Counted from the first letter of the stretch, positions 34,148 to 43,571 are shown. The stretch: DNA of 64,000 bases from Gordonia iterans (GCF_002993285.1 NZ_CP027433.1:3720001-3784000), one strand, 5' to 3'. Notes: generated by a model from the sequence alone, not told the origin. Made by a program: numbers and translations.

Positions 34148-34996
34148 CTACTTCGAGTAGTCGTAGAAGCCGCGGCCGGTCTTGCGGCCCAGATAGCCGG
34201 CGTCGACCATGCGGCGCAGCAGCACCGGCGGCGCGTAGTGCGGCTGCCCGAACTCGGCGAACAGCGACTCCGCGACGGCCAGGCAGATGTCCAGTCCGAC
34301 CGTGTCGCACAGGCGCAGCGGGCCCATCGGGTGACCGCAGCCGTTGACCATGCCCGCGTCGATGTCCTCGGCCGAGGCGAAGCCCGACTCGTACATGCGG
34401 ATGGCATTGGTCAGATACGGGATGAGCAGTGCGTTGACGATGAAGCCGGCCTGATCCTTCGACTCGATGGTCGTCTTGCCCAGGGTGTCGGTGGCGTACG
34501 CGGCGACCTTGTCGACCACGGCGCGGTCGACCTTCAAAGTGGTGACGATCTCGACCAGCGGCATCACCGGCACCGGGTTGAAGAAGTGCATGCCCAGTAC
34601 GCGCGCAGGATGCTTGGTGGCGTTGGCCAGTCGGATCACCGGGATCGACGACGTGTTGGTCGCCAAGATCGCATCCTCGCGGATGATCCCGTCGAGCTTG
34701 TGGAAGTACTCGAGCTTGAGGGACTCGATCTCCGGCATCGCCTCGATCACCAGGTCGCTGTCGGCGAAGCTGTCGATGTCGGTGGTGACGGTGACGCGGG
34801 CCAGCGCGGCGTCCGCATCCTCCTGGCTGAGCTTGCCGGCCTTGACGCCGCGGGCCAGGCTCTTGGCGATGCGCTCCCGGGCGGCGTCGACGGCCTCGGC
34901 GCGTTCCAGGACGCGCACGGTCGAACCGGCCTTGGCGACCACTTCGGCGATGCCGGCACCCATGGTGCCGCCGCCGATCACTCCGACGTTCTTCAT
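34148..34996 (-). CDS. fadB2: 3-hydroxybutyryl-CoA dehydrogenase
   Basis: The product is 282 aa with an ATG at 34996 behind GGAGAACG. It oxidises (S)-3-hydroxyacyl-CoA with NAD(P). The Rossmann motif GGGTMGAG is at 8-15, the catalytic His136 is in GMHFFNPVPVMPLVE, the partner Glu lies in that same block, and Asn is in KDQAGFIVNALL. Length and sequence match the mycobacterial FadB2 (Rv0468) type, used in fatty acid oxidation. It stands alone on its strand. Confidence 0.93.
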   Translation of the reverse strand: MKNVGVIGGGTMGAGIAEVVAKAGSTVRVLERAEAVDAARERIAKSLARGVKAGKLSQEDADAALARVTVTTDIDSFADSDLVIEAMPEIESLKLEYFHKLDGIIREDAILATNTSSIPVIRLANATKHPARVLGMHFFNPVPVMPLVEIVTTLKVDRAVVDKVAAYATDTLGKTTIESKDQAGFIVNALLIPYLTNAIRMYESGFASAEDIDAGMVNGCGHPMGPLRLCDTVGLDICLAVAESLFAEFGQPHYAPPVLLRRMVDAGYLGRKTGRGFYDYSK

Positions 34997-35019
34997 TCGT
35001 TCTCCTTCATGGTGGGGTG

Positions 35020-35200
35020 CGGGGTATCGATACGTCCTCGCCCTAGCGGGCTCGTCCTACTCGACCATCGAAAAGGGGTGTACCGCGCGGCGGCGATCAG
35101 CTGCTGTCTCGAGTCGGTTGTCGAGCGGGCGACGCTCGTCCTGAGCGCGGGGCGGAGCCGGTGACGACGCGCAGTCGAAGGGAAGGGGTCCGAATCGAGA
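35020..35200. repeat. dispersed repeat fragments between fadB2 and ccsB
   Basis: GGTATCGATACGTCCTCGCC at 35023, then GGGCTCGTCCTACTCGACCA, repeat the words flanking the array at 9285-9602 (GTCTCGATACGCCCTCGCCC, GGGCTACTCGACCACC). A second segment, CTCGTCCTGAGCG ... GCAGTCGAAGGG (35127-35182), is the same word that interrupts the DUF222 gene at 42351-42380. The 224-bp gap holds no gene. It lies upstream of fadB2 and downstream of ccsB, both on the minus strand. Confidence 0.7.
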
Positions 35201-35220
35201 CCCGAGGCTCGTCCAACCGC

Positions 35221-36228
35221 TCACACGCCAGCGTAGGAGTGCAGGCCGGAGATGACCAGGTTGATCACAAACAGGTTGAAGATCACCGTCACGAACCCGG
35301 CCACGTTGATCCAGGCGGCCGCGGTGCGCCAGCCGGCCGTTGCGCGAGCGTGCAGGTAGGCGGCATAGATGATCCAGGAGATGAAGCTGACAGTCTCCTT
35401 CGGGTCCCAGCCCCAGAAGCGGCCCCACGCCTCCTCAGCCCAGATGGCGCCGCAGATCACGCCGAGACCGAAGAGCGGGAAGGCGAAGACGACGCACTTG
35501 TAGGCGACGCGGTCGAGGGTCTCCGAGGACGGCAGCATGTCGGCGGTCGACGGCCAGCGCTCACGCACCAAGAAGAGCATGCTCAGCACACCCGACACGA
35601 CCATGACACCCGAAGCGATCGAGATCACCGAGACGTGGATCACCAGCCAGTACGACTTCAGCGCCGGAACCACCGGAGCGGCGTGGGTGTACAGCCACTT
35701 GCCGCCGGCGAACATCATGATGATTACCACGAACAGCACGAAGCTCATCAGGGGCCGCTGCGCCGGCTTACGCAGTGCGACCAGTGCTCCGGCGACACCC
35801 GCCGCGCAGGTCAGCGAGATGAACTCGTACATGTTGCCCCACGGGGCGCGATCGGTCGCCAGCCCGCGCAGAACGATCGAGGCGACGTGCGCGACCAGAC
35901 CCAGGATCACCACCGGGTACGCCGATGCGCTGAGCACCGCGGCCCGATTCCGGCGCGGGGCTGGCGGCGGGCCGCTGATCTTGCCCGGGGTCCGATCCCC
36001 GGCCGACGGCACCGCCCTCGTGGGGGCCGCCGTGGCACCGACCAGTTCGCGAGCCTGTTTGTCGCTGTCGGCGAGGTCCCCGACGTAGGCTTTGGCCTTC
36101 GCGCCCATCGCAAGCGCGGTGAACAGCAACACCGCCGCCAGCGAGTAGACCCCGATCGAGGTCACGTACAGCAAGTCGGAGTAGCGACCCAGCGTCTCAT
36201 TGACGTAGGTACCCATTTCCGTTTCCAC
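35221..36228 (-). CDS. ccsB: cytochrome c biogenesis protein CcsB (System II heme handling)
   Basis: The product is 335 aa from the GTG at 36228, chosen because AGGAG lies six bases upstream at the end of resB; an ATG at 36216 is the alternative. It is a polytopic membrane protein with about eight helices and the tryptophan-rich heme-binding motif WGWDPKETVS at 272-281. Conserved histidines HVAS (about 114) and IHVSV (about 198) are the likely heme ligands. With ResB it delivers heme across the membrane and attaches it to apocytochrome c. It is the last gene of the resA-ccdA-resB-ccsB operon (Rv0526-Rv0529 type). Confidence 0.93.
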   Translation of the reverse strand: METEMGTYVNETLGRYSDLLYVTSIGVYSLAAVLLFTALAMGAKAKAYVGDLADSDKQARELVGATAAPTRAVPSAGDRTPGKISGPPPAPRRNRAAVLSASAYPVVILGLVAHVASIVLRGLATDRAPWGNMYEFISLTCAAGVAGALVALRKPAQRPLMSFVLFVVIIMMFAGGKWLYTHAAPVVPALKSYWLVIHVSVISIASGVMVVSGVLSMLFLVRERWPSTADMLPSSETLDRVAYKCVVFAFPLFGLGVICGAIWAEEAWGRFWGWDPKETVSFISWIIYAAYLHARATAGWRTAAAWINVAGFVTVIFNLFVINLVISGLHSYAGV

Positions 36229-36237
36229 TCTTGACTC

Positions 36238-38040
36238 CTACAACTTCCCGGGCTTCGCGCGTCCACCCTCGACCAGCAGACCGCGGGCCTGCTCGTCGAA
36301 TCCTTCGCCCCAGCCGGCCTGATCGGTGCGAGCCAGGCCGGCAACTTCTACTACAGTACGTCGCTGCTCCGGAGCGGGCTCCGGACCGGTCCTTTCGACC
36401 GAGCTCAAGGAGCTGCCCGACCCTTCGACGGAGCTCAACGAACTGTCCGACCCTTCGACCGAGCTCGAGGAACTGGTCGTCGGGACCAGGCGCACCCAGA
36501 TCCTGCGTCGTCGCACCAGCATCGACACCAGCAGTCCGACCATCATGACGATTGCCGAGACCAGCACCCAATTCTGCGCTGGATCATGGCTGACCTGGAC
36601 CGACGCCCAGCGCTTGTACCCGTCGAAGGAGACGACGGTGCCGTCCGGGAGCGTAGTGCTCTGTCCGACGTCCAGGTTCACCGAGGCCTTCCGGACCAGA
36701 CGGTTCTGTTCGATCAGCGACCGGTCGAGGGTGTAGACGCTCTGCGCGCGACCGGTGTCCAGGCCGGCATCGCCGACGTACACGCGGATCGCCACCGCCG
36801 GATCGTCGACGATCGCCGACTGCGACAGGAGCAGCGTCGCGTGGTAGGTGGGATCCGGCGCGAAAAGGCCGTCGATCGCGATCTGATGCTTGCGTCGCTC
36901 GTCCTCGTCCGGATACATCCCGGCCGGGGTGTCGAACCGCAGCGCACCTTCGGACAGCATGGTCGCGGTGTCCTGGGGCAGGAACGGCGCGGTCTGCGTC
37001 CGCTTCTCACCGTTCGGGAAGGTCACCGTGAAGGTCGGCGCGAACCCATTGCCCAGCACGTAGATCCGGTCCCCCGCGATCCGCAGCGGATCGTTGACCC
37101 GGATGGTGCCCTTGCTCCACTCACTCTCGGGCCGGCTCACGTCGGTGGTGTAGGAGACTTGCGAGGTGTACATCTCGGGCTGTCCGTTGGGCAGGAAGGT
37201 CGCGGTGAACTCGTCGACGGTGATGCAGAACGGCGAGAGGTCGGTGCCGTCGACCATCGCGCCCGAGCGGAAGCTGTCGTAGACGGCCGTGGAGGTATTG
37301 CACAGCACCTGGTCGTCGCCGGCCACCAGCGTGCGGGTGCCCTCGTAACCGAACAGCTTGCCGATCGCGATAGTCACCAGCAGGGCCACCAGCGCCAGGT
37401 GGAAGACCAGGTTTCCGACCTCGCGGAGATAACCCTTCTCCGCGGAGATCTCGATCACCGCGCCGTCGGCGTTCTGCCCGCTCGCTCCGCTCCCGGCGCG
37501 GGCGGGATGCGCCTTGGAAGGTTCGACGACCCGTGTCTTGGTGCGCCAGCCGCGCAGATTCGTCCTGACCCGCTCGGCGATCTCCTCGGGCGTCCCGTCG
37601 ACCGTCACACAGAGATGCCTGGGCAGACGCTTCAGATTGCGCGGCGCCTTGACCGGCTCGGCGCGCAGCTGCTGGACGAACTCCCAGCAGCGCGGCGTGA
37701 TGCAGCCGATCAGCGATACGAACAGCAGCACGTAGATCGCGGTGAACCAGGTCGACGAGAACACCTCGAACAGCTGGAACCGATCCATCCACTGGCCGAG
37801 CGTGCCGCGGTCGGCGATGTAGCGCGCGGTCTTGCCCTCGTTCAGCTCGCGCTGCGGCAGCAGCGCACCCGGGATCGCCGCCAGCGCGAGCAGGAAGAGC
37901 AGCGCCAGCGCCGTTCGCATCGAGGTCAGCTCGTGCCATGCCTTGCGCATCGGGTCGAGCACCCGGCGGCGCAGTGCGCTGCGCTGCGGCGGCGCCGGCC
38001 GCGGAGCAGCGGGCGAGGCGGGCGTGGCGGTCGAGGTCAT
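36238..38040 (-). CDS. resB: cytochrome c biogenesis protein ResB
   Basis: The product is 600 aa from the ATG at 38040. It is the ResB/Ccs1 partner of CcsB. Three transmembrane helices lie near 43-62, 100-125 and 218-240; the large extracytoplasmic domain (about 245-490) follows, with a last helix near 500-520. The C-terminal cytoplasmic tail contains two and a half 10-residue repeats, SSVEGSDSSL and variants, encoded by a 30-bp DNA repeat at 36393-36478, absent from the conserved core of the family. The start overlaps the ccdA stop as ATGA. Confidence 0.92.
   Translation of the reverse strand: MTSTATPASPAAPRPAPPQRSALRRRVLDPMRKAWHELTSMRTALALLFLLALAAIPGALLPQRELNEGKTARYIADRGTLGQWMDRFQLFEVFSSTWFTAIYVLLFVSLIGCITPRCWEFVQQLRAEPVKAPRNLKRLPRHLCVTVDGTPEEIAERVRTNLRGWRTKTRVVEPSKAHPARAGSGASGQNADGAVIEISAEKGYLREVGNLVFHLALVALLVTIAIGKLFGYEGTRTLVAGDDQVLCNTSTAVYDSFRSGAMVDGTDLSPFCITVDEFTATFLPNGQPEMYTSQVSYTTDVSRPESEWSKGTIRVNDPLRIAGDRIYVLGNGFAPTFTVTFPNGEKRTQTAPFLPQDTATMLSEGALRFDTPAGMYPDEDERRKHQIAIDGLFAPDPTYHATLLLSQSAIVDDPAVAIRVYVGDAGLDTGRAQSVYTLDRSLIEQNRLVRKASVNLDVGQSTTLPDGTVVSFDGYKRWASVQVSHDPAQNWVLVSAIVMMVGLLVSMLVRRRRIWVRLVPTTSSSSSVEGSDSSLSSVEGSGSSLSSVERTGPEPAPEQRRTVVEVAGLARTDQAGWGEGFDEQARGLLVEGGRAKPGKL
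36393..36478. repeat. 30-bp dispersed repeat embedded in resB
   Basis: About two and a half units of GACCCTTCGACGGAGCTCAA plus ten more bases, differing only slightly, run inside the resB reading frame and encode a serine-rich decapeptide repeat. The words TTCGACGGAGCTCAACGA and GACCCTTCGAC are those of the intergenic repeats elsewhere (40098-40314, 42351-42380). Unit length is a multiple of three, so the frame is kept. Confidence 0.8.
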
Positions 38041-38843
38041 ATCGGCAGCTCCATGTCGAACACGAACTTCATCCGGATCCAATCGACGATGTCGTTCCAC
38101 CAGCCGAACAGCAGCAAGACGCCGACGGCGAGCATGAAGACCCCGCCGATCACCTGGATCACGCGCGCGTTGCGCCGCAGGAAGGCCAGACCGCCCACAG
38201 CCCACGCCGATCCGACGGCGAGAATCACGAAGGGCAGACCGAGGCCGAGGCAGTAGGCGATCACCATCAGGGACCCGCGGAAGGCATCAGAGCCCTCGGT
38301 ACCGCTCGCGGTGATCAGCACGACACTCAGCGTCGCGCTGGTGCACGGGATCCAGCCGACCGCGAACACTGCGCCCAGCACCGGCGCACCGAGCCAGTTG
38401 GAGAGCTTGAGCGGCAGCGGGATACGCAGTTCACCGGTGCGGATGGTGCCCAGGAAGATCAGGCCCATCAAGATCACTACGACGCCGCCGATCCGCTGGA
38501 TCAACAGCATGCGGTCTTCGTCGTACAGGGCCCCGGTGAGCCCGAAGAAAGCCACGGTCATCAAGGTGTAGACGACGGTGAAGCCGAGCACGAACAACAA
38601 GGCGGCGCCGAACACCCGCATCCGGCCGTTGCGCTGCGGCTCGCCCGGCCGGACGGCGGGGGCCTCCGCACCGACCAGTCCGGCCAGGTACGAGAGGTAC
38701 CCGGGCACCAGGGGCACCACGCACGGCGAGGCGAACGAGATCAGCCCCACCAACATGCACACGCCGAACGCGAGCAACAGCGGTCCGGACAGGGCGGTGT
38801 CCTGAAACCACTCGGCGCTGCTCGCCAACGGCATGGAGGTCAT
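38037..38843 (-). CDS. ccdA: cytochrome c biogenesis protein CcdA (DsbD-like)
   Basis: The product is 268 aa from the ATG at 38843, which overlaps the resA stop as ATGA. Six transmembrane helices are visible. The redox cysteines are Cys41 in ASPCVVPLVPGY and a second in GWIPCTSATLS. It carries reducing equivalents from cytoplasmic thioredoxin across the membrane to ResA, which reduces apocytochrome c before heme attachment. Both ends overlap neighbours by four bases (resA and resB), so translation of the whole operon is coupled. Confidence 0.94.
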   Translation of the reverse strand: MTSMPLASSAEWFQDTALSGPLLLAFGVCMLVGLISFASPCVVPLVPGYLSYLAGLVGAEAPAVRPGEPQRNGRMRVFGAALLFVLGFTVVYTLMTVAFFGLTGALYDEDRMLLIQRIGGVVVILMGLIFLGTIRTGELRIPLPLKLSNWLGAPVLGAVFAVGWIPCTSATLSVVLITASGTEGSDAFRGSLMVIAYCLGLGLPFVILAVGSAWAVGGLAFLRRNARVIQVIGGVFMLAVGVLLLFGWWNDIVDWIRMKFVFDMELPI

Positions 38844-39445
38844 CGCGCGGCGTCGCCCTCGGCGAGTACACGGTCGACGGCCTCGGTGAGCTCGGACTCG
38901 GTGATCGCCTTCAGATAGACGACGGCGGGGCGCAGCTGCCGGTCCAGGATCACCGTGGTGGGCACCGCGCCGACGGGCACTCCCAGCGCCTTCAGGTTGC
39001 GGCCGCCGTAGTCGTAGAGCGACGGGAAGGTGAGCCCGCGGTCCCGGGCGAAATCCTGTGCGGCGCTCCGATTGTCGCGGAAGTTGATGCCGACCATCTG
39101 CACACCCTCGGCCTTCTTGGCCTGGAACACCTGCTCCAGTTCGGTGGCTTCCCGGCGGCACGGCGGGCACCACGACGCCCACACGTTCACCACCACGACC
39201 TTGCCCTTGTAGTCGGCGAGGTCGACGGTGCCGTCGCCGAACAACGACTCACCCGACACCGTTCCGATGGGCTTGCGGTCGCCGATCGGATACTCGATGA
39301 CGGTCTTGCCGCCGGGCGCGACGATCTCATTGCCCTGGCCCTGCACCACGGCATCGTCGCCGCCGCTGCAGCCGGCGAGGAACACGGCACCGACGACGGC
39401 GCACAGCAGCACCGCCGCCAGTCGACGGACGACGAAGAAGGTCAC
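38840..39445 (-). CDS. resA: TlpA/ResA-like thiol-disulfide lipoprotein
   Basis: The product is 201 aa from a GTG at 39445, where the Shine-Dalgarno-like GAGG is very close; the start is therefore approximate. A lipoprotein signal ends in the lipobox FLAGC with the lipidated Cys at 26. The thioredoxin fold follows with the active site WASWCPPCR (Cys93 and Cys96) and a cis-Pro in GAVPTTVIL. It would reduce the heme-binding cysteines of apocytochrome c outside the membrane, taking electrons from CcdA. The histidine phosphatase gene ends six bases upstream. Confidence 0.92.
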   Translation of the reverse strand: MTFFVVRRLAAVLLCAVVGAVFLAGCSGGDDAVVQGQGNEIVAPGGKTVIEYPIGDRKPIGTVSGESLFGDGTVDLADYKGKVVVVNVWASWCPPCRREATELEQVFQAKKAEGVQMVGINFRDNRSAAQDFARDRGLTFPSLYDYGGRNLKALGVPVGAVPTTVILDRQLRPAVVYLKAITESELTEAVDRVLAEGDAAR

Positions 39446-39451
39446 CTCAAT

Positions 39452-40078
39452 TCACGCTCCGGTGATCCTTGGGTCGGTGGCCCCGGCCGGCTCCGAGTAC
39501 ACGATGTCGACCAGCTCGTCGCCGTCGTAGATCAGACTGGTCAACGAGGCCAGCGAGCACTGCCGGACGCGGGGATCGTGCCAGAGACGACGGCCCTCCA
39601 GGAAGCGGCGCAGCGTGTAGACGGGCAGCTGGTGGCTGACACACACCACCTCGTGACCGGGCGCGGTGTCGCGGGCCTTGTTGGCCGCTCCGAGCATGCG
39701 ATGCGCGATCTGGATGTACGGTTCGCCCCACGACGGAGTGAACGGGTCCCGGAGTTTGGCCCAGTGCCGGGGCTTGGACAGCACACCGTCGCCCATCGAG
39801 ACCACGAGGCCCTCGAACTGGTTGTCGGCCTCGATGAGGTCGTCGTTGGTCAGGATGTCCAGGTCGTGCGCCGCTGCGACGGGCACGGCCGTCTCCTGCG
39901 CCCGCTGCAACGGAGAGGCGTACACGGCGGCGATGTCGTGGTCGGCGAGTGCGTCGGCGACAGTCTGCGCCTGTGCGCGGCCCGTCTCGGAAAGCCGAAA
40001 GCCTGGGAGACGGCCGTACAGGATCCCGTCCGGGTTGTAGACCTCGCCGTGGCGCAGCAGGTGGACGATCGTCTTCAT
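39452..40078 (-). CDS. histidine phosphatase family protein
   Basis: The product is 208 aa with an ATG at 40078. The phosphohistidine motif LLRHGEVYNPDG starts at residue 7, with a second catalytic region ASPLQRAQET near 54-63 and a C-terminal VCVSHQLPVYTL holding the second His. It is the Rv0525 type, conserved upstream of the cytochrome c maturation genes. The length fits a small-molecule phosphatase rather than phosphoglycerate mutase. Substrate unknown. It is likely the first gene of the ResA-CcsB operon, right after a large repeat array. Confidence 0.88.
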   Translation of the reverse strand: MKTIVHLLRHGEVYNPDGILYGRLPGFRLSETGRAQAQTVADALADHDIAAVYASPLQRAQETAVPVAAAHDLDILTNDDLIEADNQFEGLVVSMGDGVLSKPRHWAKLRDPFTPSWGEPYIQIAHRMLGAANKARDTAPGHEVVCVSHQLPVYTLRRFLEGRRLWHDPRVRQCSLASLTSLIYDGDELVDIVYSEPAGATDPRITGA

Positions 40079-40097
40079 TTCACTCCCCCACTCACTC

Positions 40098-40314
40098 GTT
40101 GAGCTCGTCGAAAGGTCATTTCGCTCCCCGAGCTCCGCATTTCGCTCCCCGAGCTCCGCATTTCGCTCCCCGAGCTCGTCATTTCGCTCCCCGAGCTCGT
40201 CATTTCGCTCCCCGAGCTCGTCATTTCGCTCCCCGAGCTCATCATTTCGCTCCCCGAGCTCATCATTTCGCTCCCCGAGCTCGTCATTTCGCTCCTTGAG
40301 CTTGTCGAAAGGTC
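40098..40314. repeat. 21-bp tandem repeat, nine units, flanked by direct copies
   Basis: Nine units of CATTTCGCTCCCCGAGCTCG plus one base start at 40117 and recur every 21 bases to 40285, differing in the last two bases (CG, GT or AT). The array is bounded on both sides by TTGAGCTCGTCGAAAGGTCA at 40099 and TTGAGCTTGTCGAAAGGTCA at 40296. It fills the gap between hemL and the histidine phosphatase. There are no variable spacers, so it is not CRISPR. Confidence 0.9.
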
Positions 40315-41668
40315 ATCGCGCCGCCTCGGGACCGGACGCGGCCGCAGCGGCCGCCGCAGCGGCGGGCAGGGCGTCGGCGATCGTCGCGAACGCGTCGTCG
40401 TCGAGTGCGGTGGAGGTGAACCAGGCCTCGAACGCGCTCGGCGGCGCATACACGCCGCTGTCGAGCAGGGCGTGGAAGAACGGTGCGAAGCGCCAGGTCT
40501 GCGTGGCCTTGACGGCTGCGTAGTCGGTGATCGGGACACCGGGGTCGGCGTCGTCGGGCAGGAAGAAGACGCTGAACAGGTTGCCCGCGGACTGCACGCG
40601 GTGTCGTACGCCCGCCCCGGTCAGCGCATCCCCGAGTAGGTCCTGCAGACGCTGCGAGTTGGCGTCGAGCTCGGCGTAGACGTCGTCCGTCGCGTGCCGA
40701 AGGGTGGCCAGACCGGCGGCCATCGCGACCGGGTTCCCGGAGAGCGTGCCCGCCTGATAGACGGGGCCGACGGGGGCGAGGTGGTCCATCACGTCGGCGC
40801 GGCCGCCGAATGCCGCGGCCGGGAGTCCACCGCTCATCACCTTGCCGAACGTGAAGAGGTCCGCCTCGACCGGGTCGAGGCCGTAATAGCCGGCGGCGCT
40901 GACCCGGAATCCGGTCATCACCTCGTCCATGATCAGCAGCGTGTCGTGCCGGGCTGTCAGCTCGCGCAGTCCGGCATTGAAGCCGGGCTGCGGTGTGATG
41001 GCGCCCATGTTGCCGGGGGCGGCCTCGGTGATCACGGCGGCGATGTCGTCGCCGTGCAGTTCGAATGCCGCTGCCACGGCGTTCAGGTCGTTGTACGGCA
41101 GCACCAGCGTGTCGTGCGCAGCGGCGCCGGTGACACCCGGCGAGGTCGGCAGGCCGAGGGTGGCAACGCCCGAACCGGCGTCGGCGAGAAGTGCGTCGAC
41201 GTGGCCGTGGTAGCAGCCGGCGAACTTGACGATCTTGCTGCGTCCGGTGAAGCCGCGGGCCAGGCGCACGGCGGACATCGTGGCCTCAGTGCCGGAGTTG
41301 ACCAGGCGAACCCGCTCGACGGGCGCGACACGCGTGACGATCTCCTCGGCGAGCGCGATCTCCGCCTCGGTCGGAGCACCGAAGCTCAGGCCGCCGACGG
41401 CGGCCTCGCGCACGGCCTCGACGACGGCGGGGTGTGCGTGGCCGAGAATCATCGGGCCCCACGAACAGACCAGGTCCACGTAACGGTTGCCGTCGACGTC
41501 GACGAGCGTGCAGCCGGATGCCTCGGCGATGAAGCGCGGCGTCCCGCCCACCGCAGAGAAGGCCCGCACCGGCGAGTTCACACCGCCCGGGATGGATGCC
41601 GTGGCCCGTGCGAAGAGTTCAGCACTGACGGTCGTGCCCGGGTCGGGTACGGAGGTGGGTGCGGACAT
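40313..41668 (-). CDS. hemL: glutamate-1-semialdehyde 2,1-aminomutase
   Basis: The product is 451 aa with an ATG at 41668. It is a PLP-dependent aminomutase that makes 5-aminolevulinate from glutamate-1-semialdehyde, the product of HemA (encoded at 50526-51863). The PLP-binding Lys276 is in [27 protein letters not shown] near 124-139 and the MDEVMTGFR block near 248-256 match the family. The last 15 residues are a poly-alanine tail. It is the first of the hemL-histidine-phosphatase-res set reading leftwards, but separated by the repeat array. Confidence 0.95.
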   Translation of the reverse strand: MSAPTSVPDPGTTVSAELFARATASIPGGVNSPVRAFSAVGGTPRFIAEASGCTLVDVDGNRYVDLVCSWGPMILGHAHPAVVEAVREAAVGGLSFGAPTEAEIALAEEIVTRVAPVERVRLVNSGTEATMSAVRLARGFTGRSKIVKFAGCYHGHVDALLADAGSGVATLGLPTSPGVTGAAAHDTLVLPYNDLNAVAAAFELHGDDIAAVITEAAPGNMGAITPQPGFNAGLRELTARHDTLLIMDEVMTGFRVSAAGYYGLDPVEADLFTFGKVMSGGLPAAAFGGRADVMDHLAPVGPVYQAGTLSGNPVAMAAGLATLRHATDDVYAELDANSQRLQDLLGDALTGAGVRHRVQSAGNLFSVFFLPDDADPGVPITDYAAVKATQTWRFAPFFHALLDSGVYAPPSAFEAWFTSTALDDDAFATIADALPAAAAAAAAASGPEAAR

Positions 41669-41912
41669 GGGTTCCAGTGTTCCAAATCTTGGGCCAGGGT
41701 CCCAATCGCGCGCCTCGGATGCCCCGGTCCGGGCGGTATCGGGGGATGCAGATCACGGCGCGCGGCCGCCATGAATGGCCGACGCCCTACCCCTGCGGCG
41801 TGTCAACGGGCCGCGCGGAGTCCTTGGGGGCGATCTCGCCTGACCCTCCGGACCCTGGTTCTCCGGGAAATCCGGCTTCGAGGGCACGGGCGGCCTGGCC
41901 GCGGTGGTGCGG

Positions 41913-43571
41913 TCAGGCCGCCCGGGTGAAGAGTCGGGCGAGGATCTGTTCGGCTCCCGAGGGCGGGTCGACCGGGGCGATCACCCGGATCGGGGACGGC
42001 CGGTAGCGGACGATGATCGTCGGAGTCGATCGATCGTCGTCCCGGTCCAGGTCCTTCTCCTCGGGCGGCCCGAGATCCTCGGGTGGTCCGGGGTCGCCGA
42101 GTGGCCGGGTGTCGTCGGGTGGTCCGGGGTGGTCTGGTCCGGCTGCCGTGGTCGGGTGGCTGTGCCCGGGGTCGGGTGCCAGGCGTTCGGGGTGGAACAT
42201 GATGTTGCTCTGCCACCGGGTGCCGCGTCCGACGGGCCGCCACCCGACGTGTCCGGCGTCGGGACCGAAGGTGAGGACCGTCGACTCCCAATGCCCGGCA
42301 GTCTTGCCGTTCATCCGGTTGTGCCGTCCGCACGCCCCACCCAAGCGGTCGATACCTGTCCTGAGCGGAGTCGAAGGGTCGGTCTGGCCGTCGTCGGTCC
42401 AGTCGGGCATGCGTGGGCCTGAGCATGCGTGGCGGAGCTTGCCGGTGGCCTTGGAGAACACCGCGAGATACGGGATGGTGTCGGCGGCGAACTGCACCAG
42501 ATCAGACACCGGGATGCGGGTGCCGGTGGCGGTCCAGCCGATCCCGGCCTGACGCGCCAGATCCTCATCGGTCACGGTGACCACGACTTGTGAGGGGATC
42601 CGGGTGGGTGCGGGTTGCCCGGCCAGCGCGAGGGCCCAGTCGCACAACGCTTCGAGGGCGTCGTGCTGACGCTGCCCGAGCGTCCGTGTATCCCGCTCGG
42701 CGGCGGCCGCCAGGACCGCCGGGTCGAGGCCGGGTTGATCGGCCGCCCCACGCGGGGAATCCGGGTCATCGGTATTGTTCATCCCCGCGGTGGCCCACTG
42801 ATGCAAGACCACCTCCAACTTCGCGCGCAGCACCGGGGTGAGCAGCGCCCGCACTTTGCTCATCAACTGCCGGTTCTGCGGTTGCAGGTTGAACGTGCGC
42901 CGCCGGGCCCGGTCGTGGTCGTCGGCCAGAGTCCCGTCGGGGTCGAGCCACGCCAGGATCCGGTTACCGACCACGGTGACCGCGGCAGGGTCCAGACGCC
43001 GCGCCGCATCAGCGAGCATGCCTTCGGCTTTGACCCGCTGATCGTGAGTGACCGCCGACGGGAGCTTGTCCATGATCTCGGCCACGGCGGCGACGTGGGC
43101 GCCGCCGGCGTCCCCGTCCGCGACGGCGGCCGCGGTCGCCGTCAGGCGAGGTTCGAGGCGTTCACCGGTCAACGCGCCCATCGCACCGATGCCTTCGGCG
43201 GTGACCCGGCGGCGGCGGGCCTCACCCACACCGAGACGAGCACCGTGGGCGTAGAGCTGGTGGGCCGAGATGTGCCCGGCACGCCGGTACACGCCACGGT
43301 CGGAGATTCGGTGGATCGAGCTTGTCGAGATTTCGACATACAGCGCAGCGTCGAACACCTCCGCCCGGCGGTGGGCCTGTTCACGGGCGTCGAGCAGACC
43401 CAACAGACCGTCGTCGGACTCGGCGGCCAACAGTGCGGTCGCCTCGGCGCTCAACCGCTTCTCTGCGGCGGTCTGCACCGCCAGCAGTTCTGCGGGCGAC
43501 AGGCCGGCGATCAGCGTGTCGGGGTCGAAACCAGCGGTGTCGTCGTTGTAGGAGATGCCGTTGACGGTCAC
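41913..43571 (-). CDS. DUF222 / 13E12-repeat protein with a disrupted HNH region
   Basis: The product is 552 aa from the GTG at 43571, nine bases after GGGAGG; a GTG at 43580 overlaps that site. The N-terminal two-thirds is DUF222 (about 30-330). The C-terminal HNH endonuclease region is abnormal: the residues DPSTPLRTGIDRLG near 404-417 are encoded by a dispersed intergenic repeat and interrupt the spot where family members have the central Asn of HNH. The end is a Pro/Asp-rich tail. DUF222 proteins are numerous, repetitive and of unclear function. M. tuberculosis also has a 13E12 gene (Rv0515) between hemB and hemL. Confidence 0.85.
   Translation of the reverse strand: MTVNGISYNDDTAGFDPDTLIAGLSPAELLAVQTAAEKRLSAEATALLAAESDDGLLGLLDAREQAHRRAEVFDAALYVEISTSSIHRISDRGVYRRAGHISAHQLYAHGARLGVGEARRRRVTAEGIGAMGALTGERLEPRLTATAAAVADGDAGGAHVAAVAEIMDKLPSAVTHDQRVKAEGMLADAARRLDPAAVTVVGNRILAWLDPDGTLADDHDRARRRTFNLQPQNRQLMSKVRALLTPVLRAKLEVVLHQWATAGMNNTDDPDSPRGAADQPGLDPAVLAAAAERDTRTLGQRQHDALEALCDWALALAGQPAPTRIPSQVVVTVTDEDLARQAGIGWTATGTRIPVSDLVQFAADTIPYLAVFSKATGKLRHACSGPRMPDWTDDGQTDPSTPLRTGIDRLGGACGRHNRMNGKTAGHWESTVLTFGPDAGHVGWRPVGRGTRWQSNIMFHPERLAPDPGHSHPTTAAGPDHPGPPDDTRPLGDPGPPEDLGPPEEKDLDRDDDRSTPTIIVRYRPSPIRVIAPVDPPSGAEQILARLFTRAA

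Noticed and set aside
40098..40314. CRISPR array (nine regular 21-bp units)
   Set aside because: The units are directly tandem with no variable spacers between them, and there is no cas gene in the window. It is a slippage-type repeat.
41669..41912. Small gene in the hemL-DUF222 gap
   Set aside because: Short frames on both strands lack ribosome-binding sites and are Pro/Arg-rich shadow-type sequence; nothing convincing is seen in these 244 bp.
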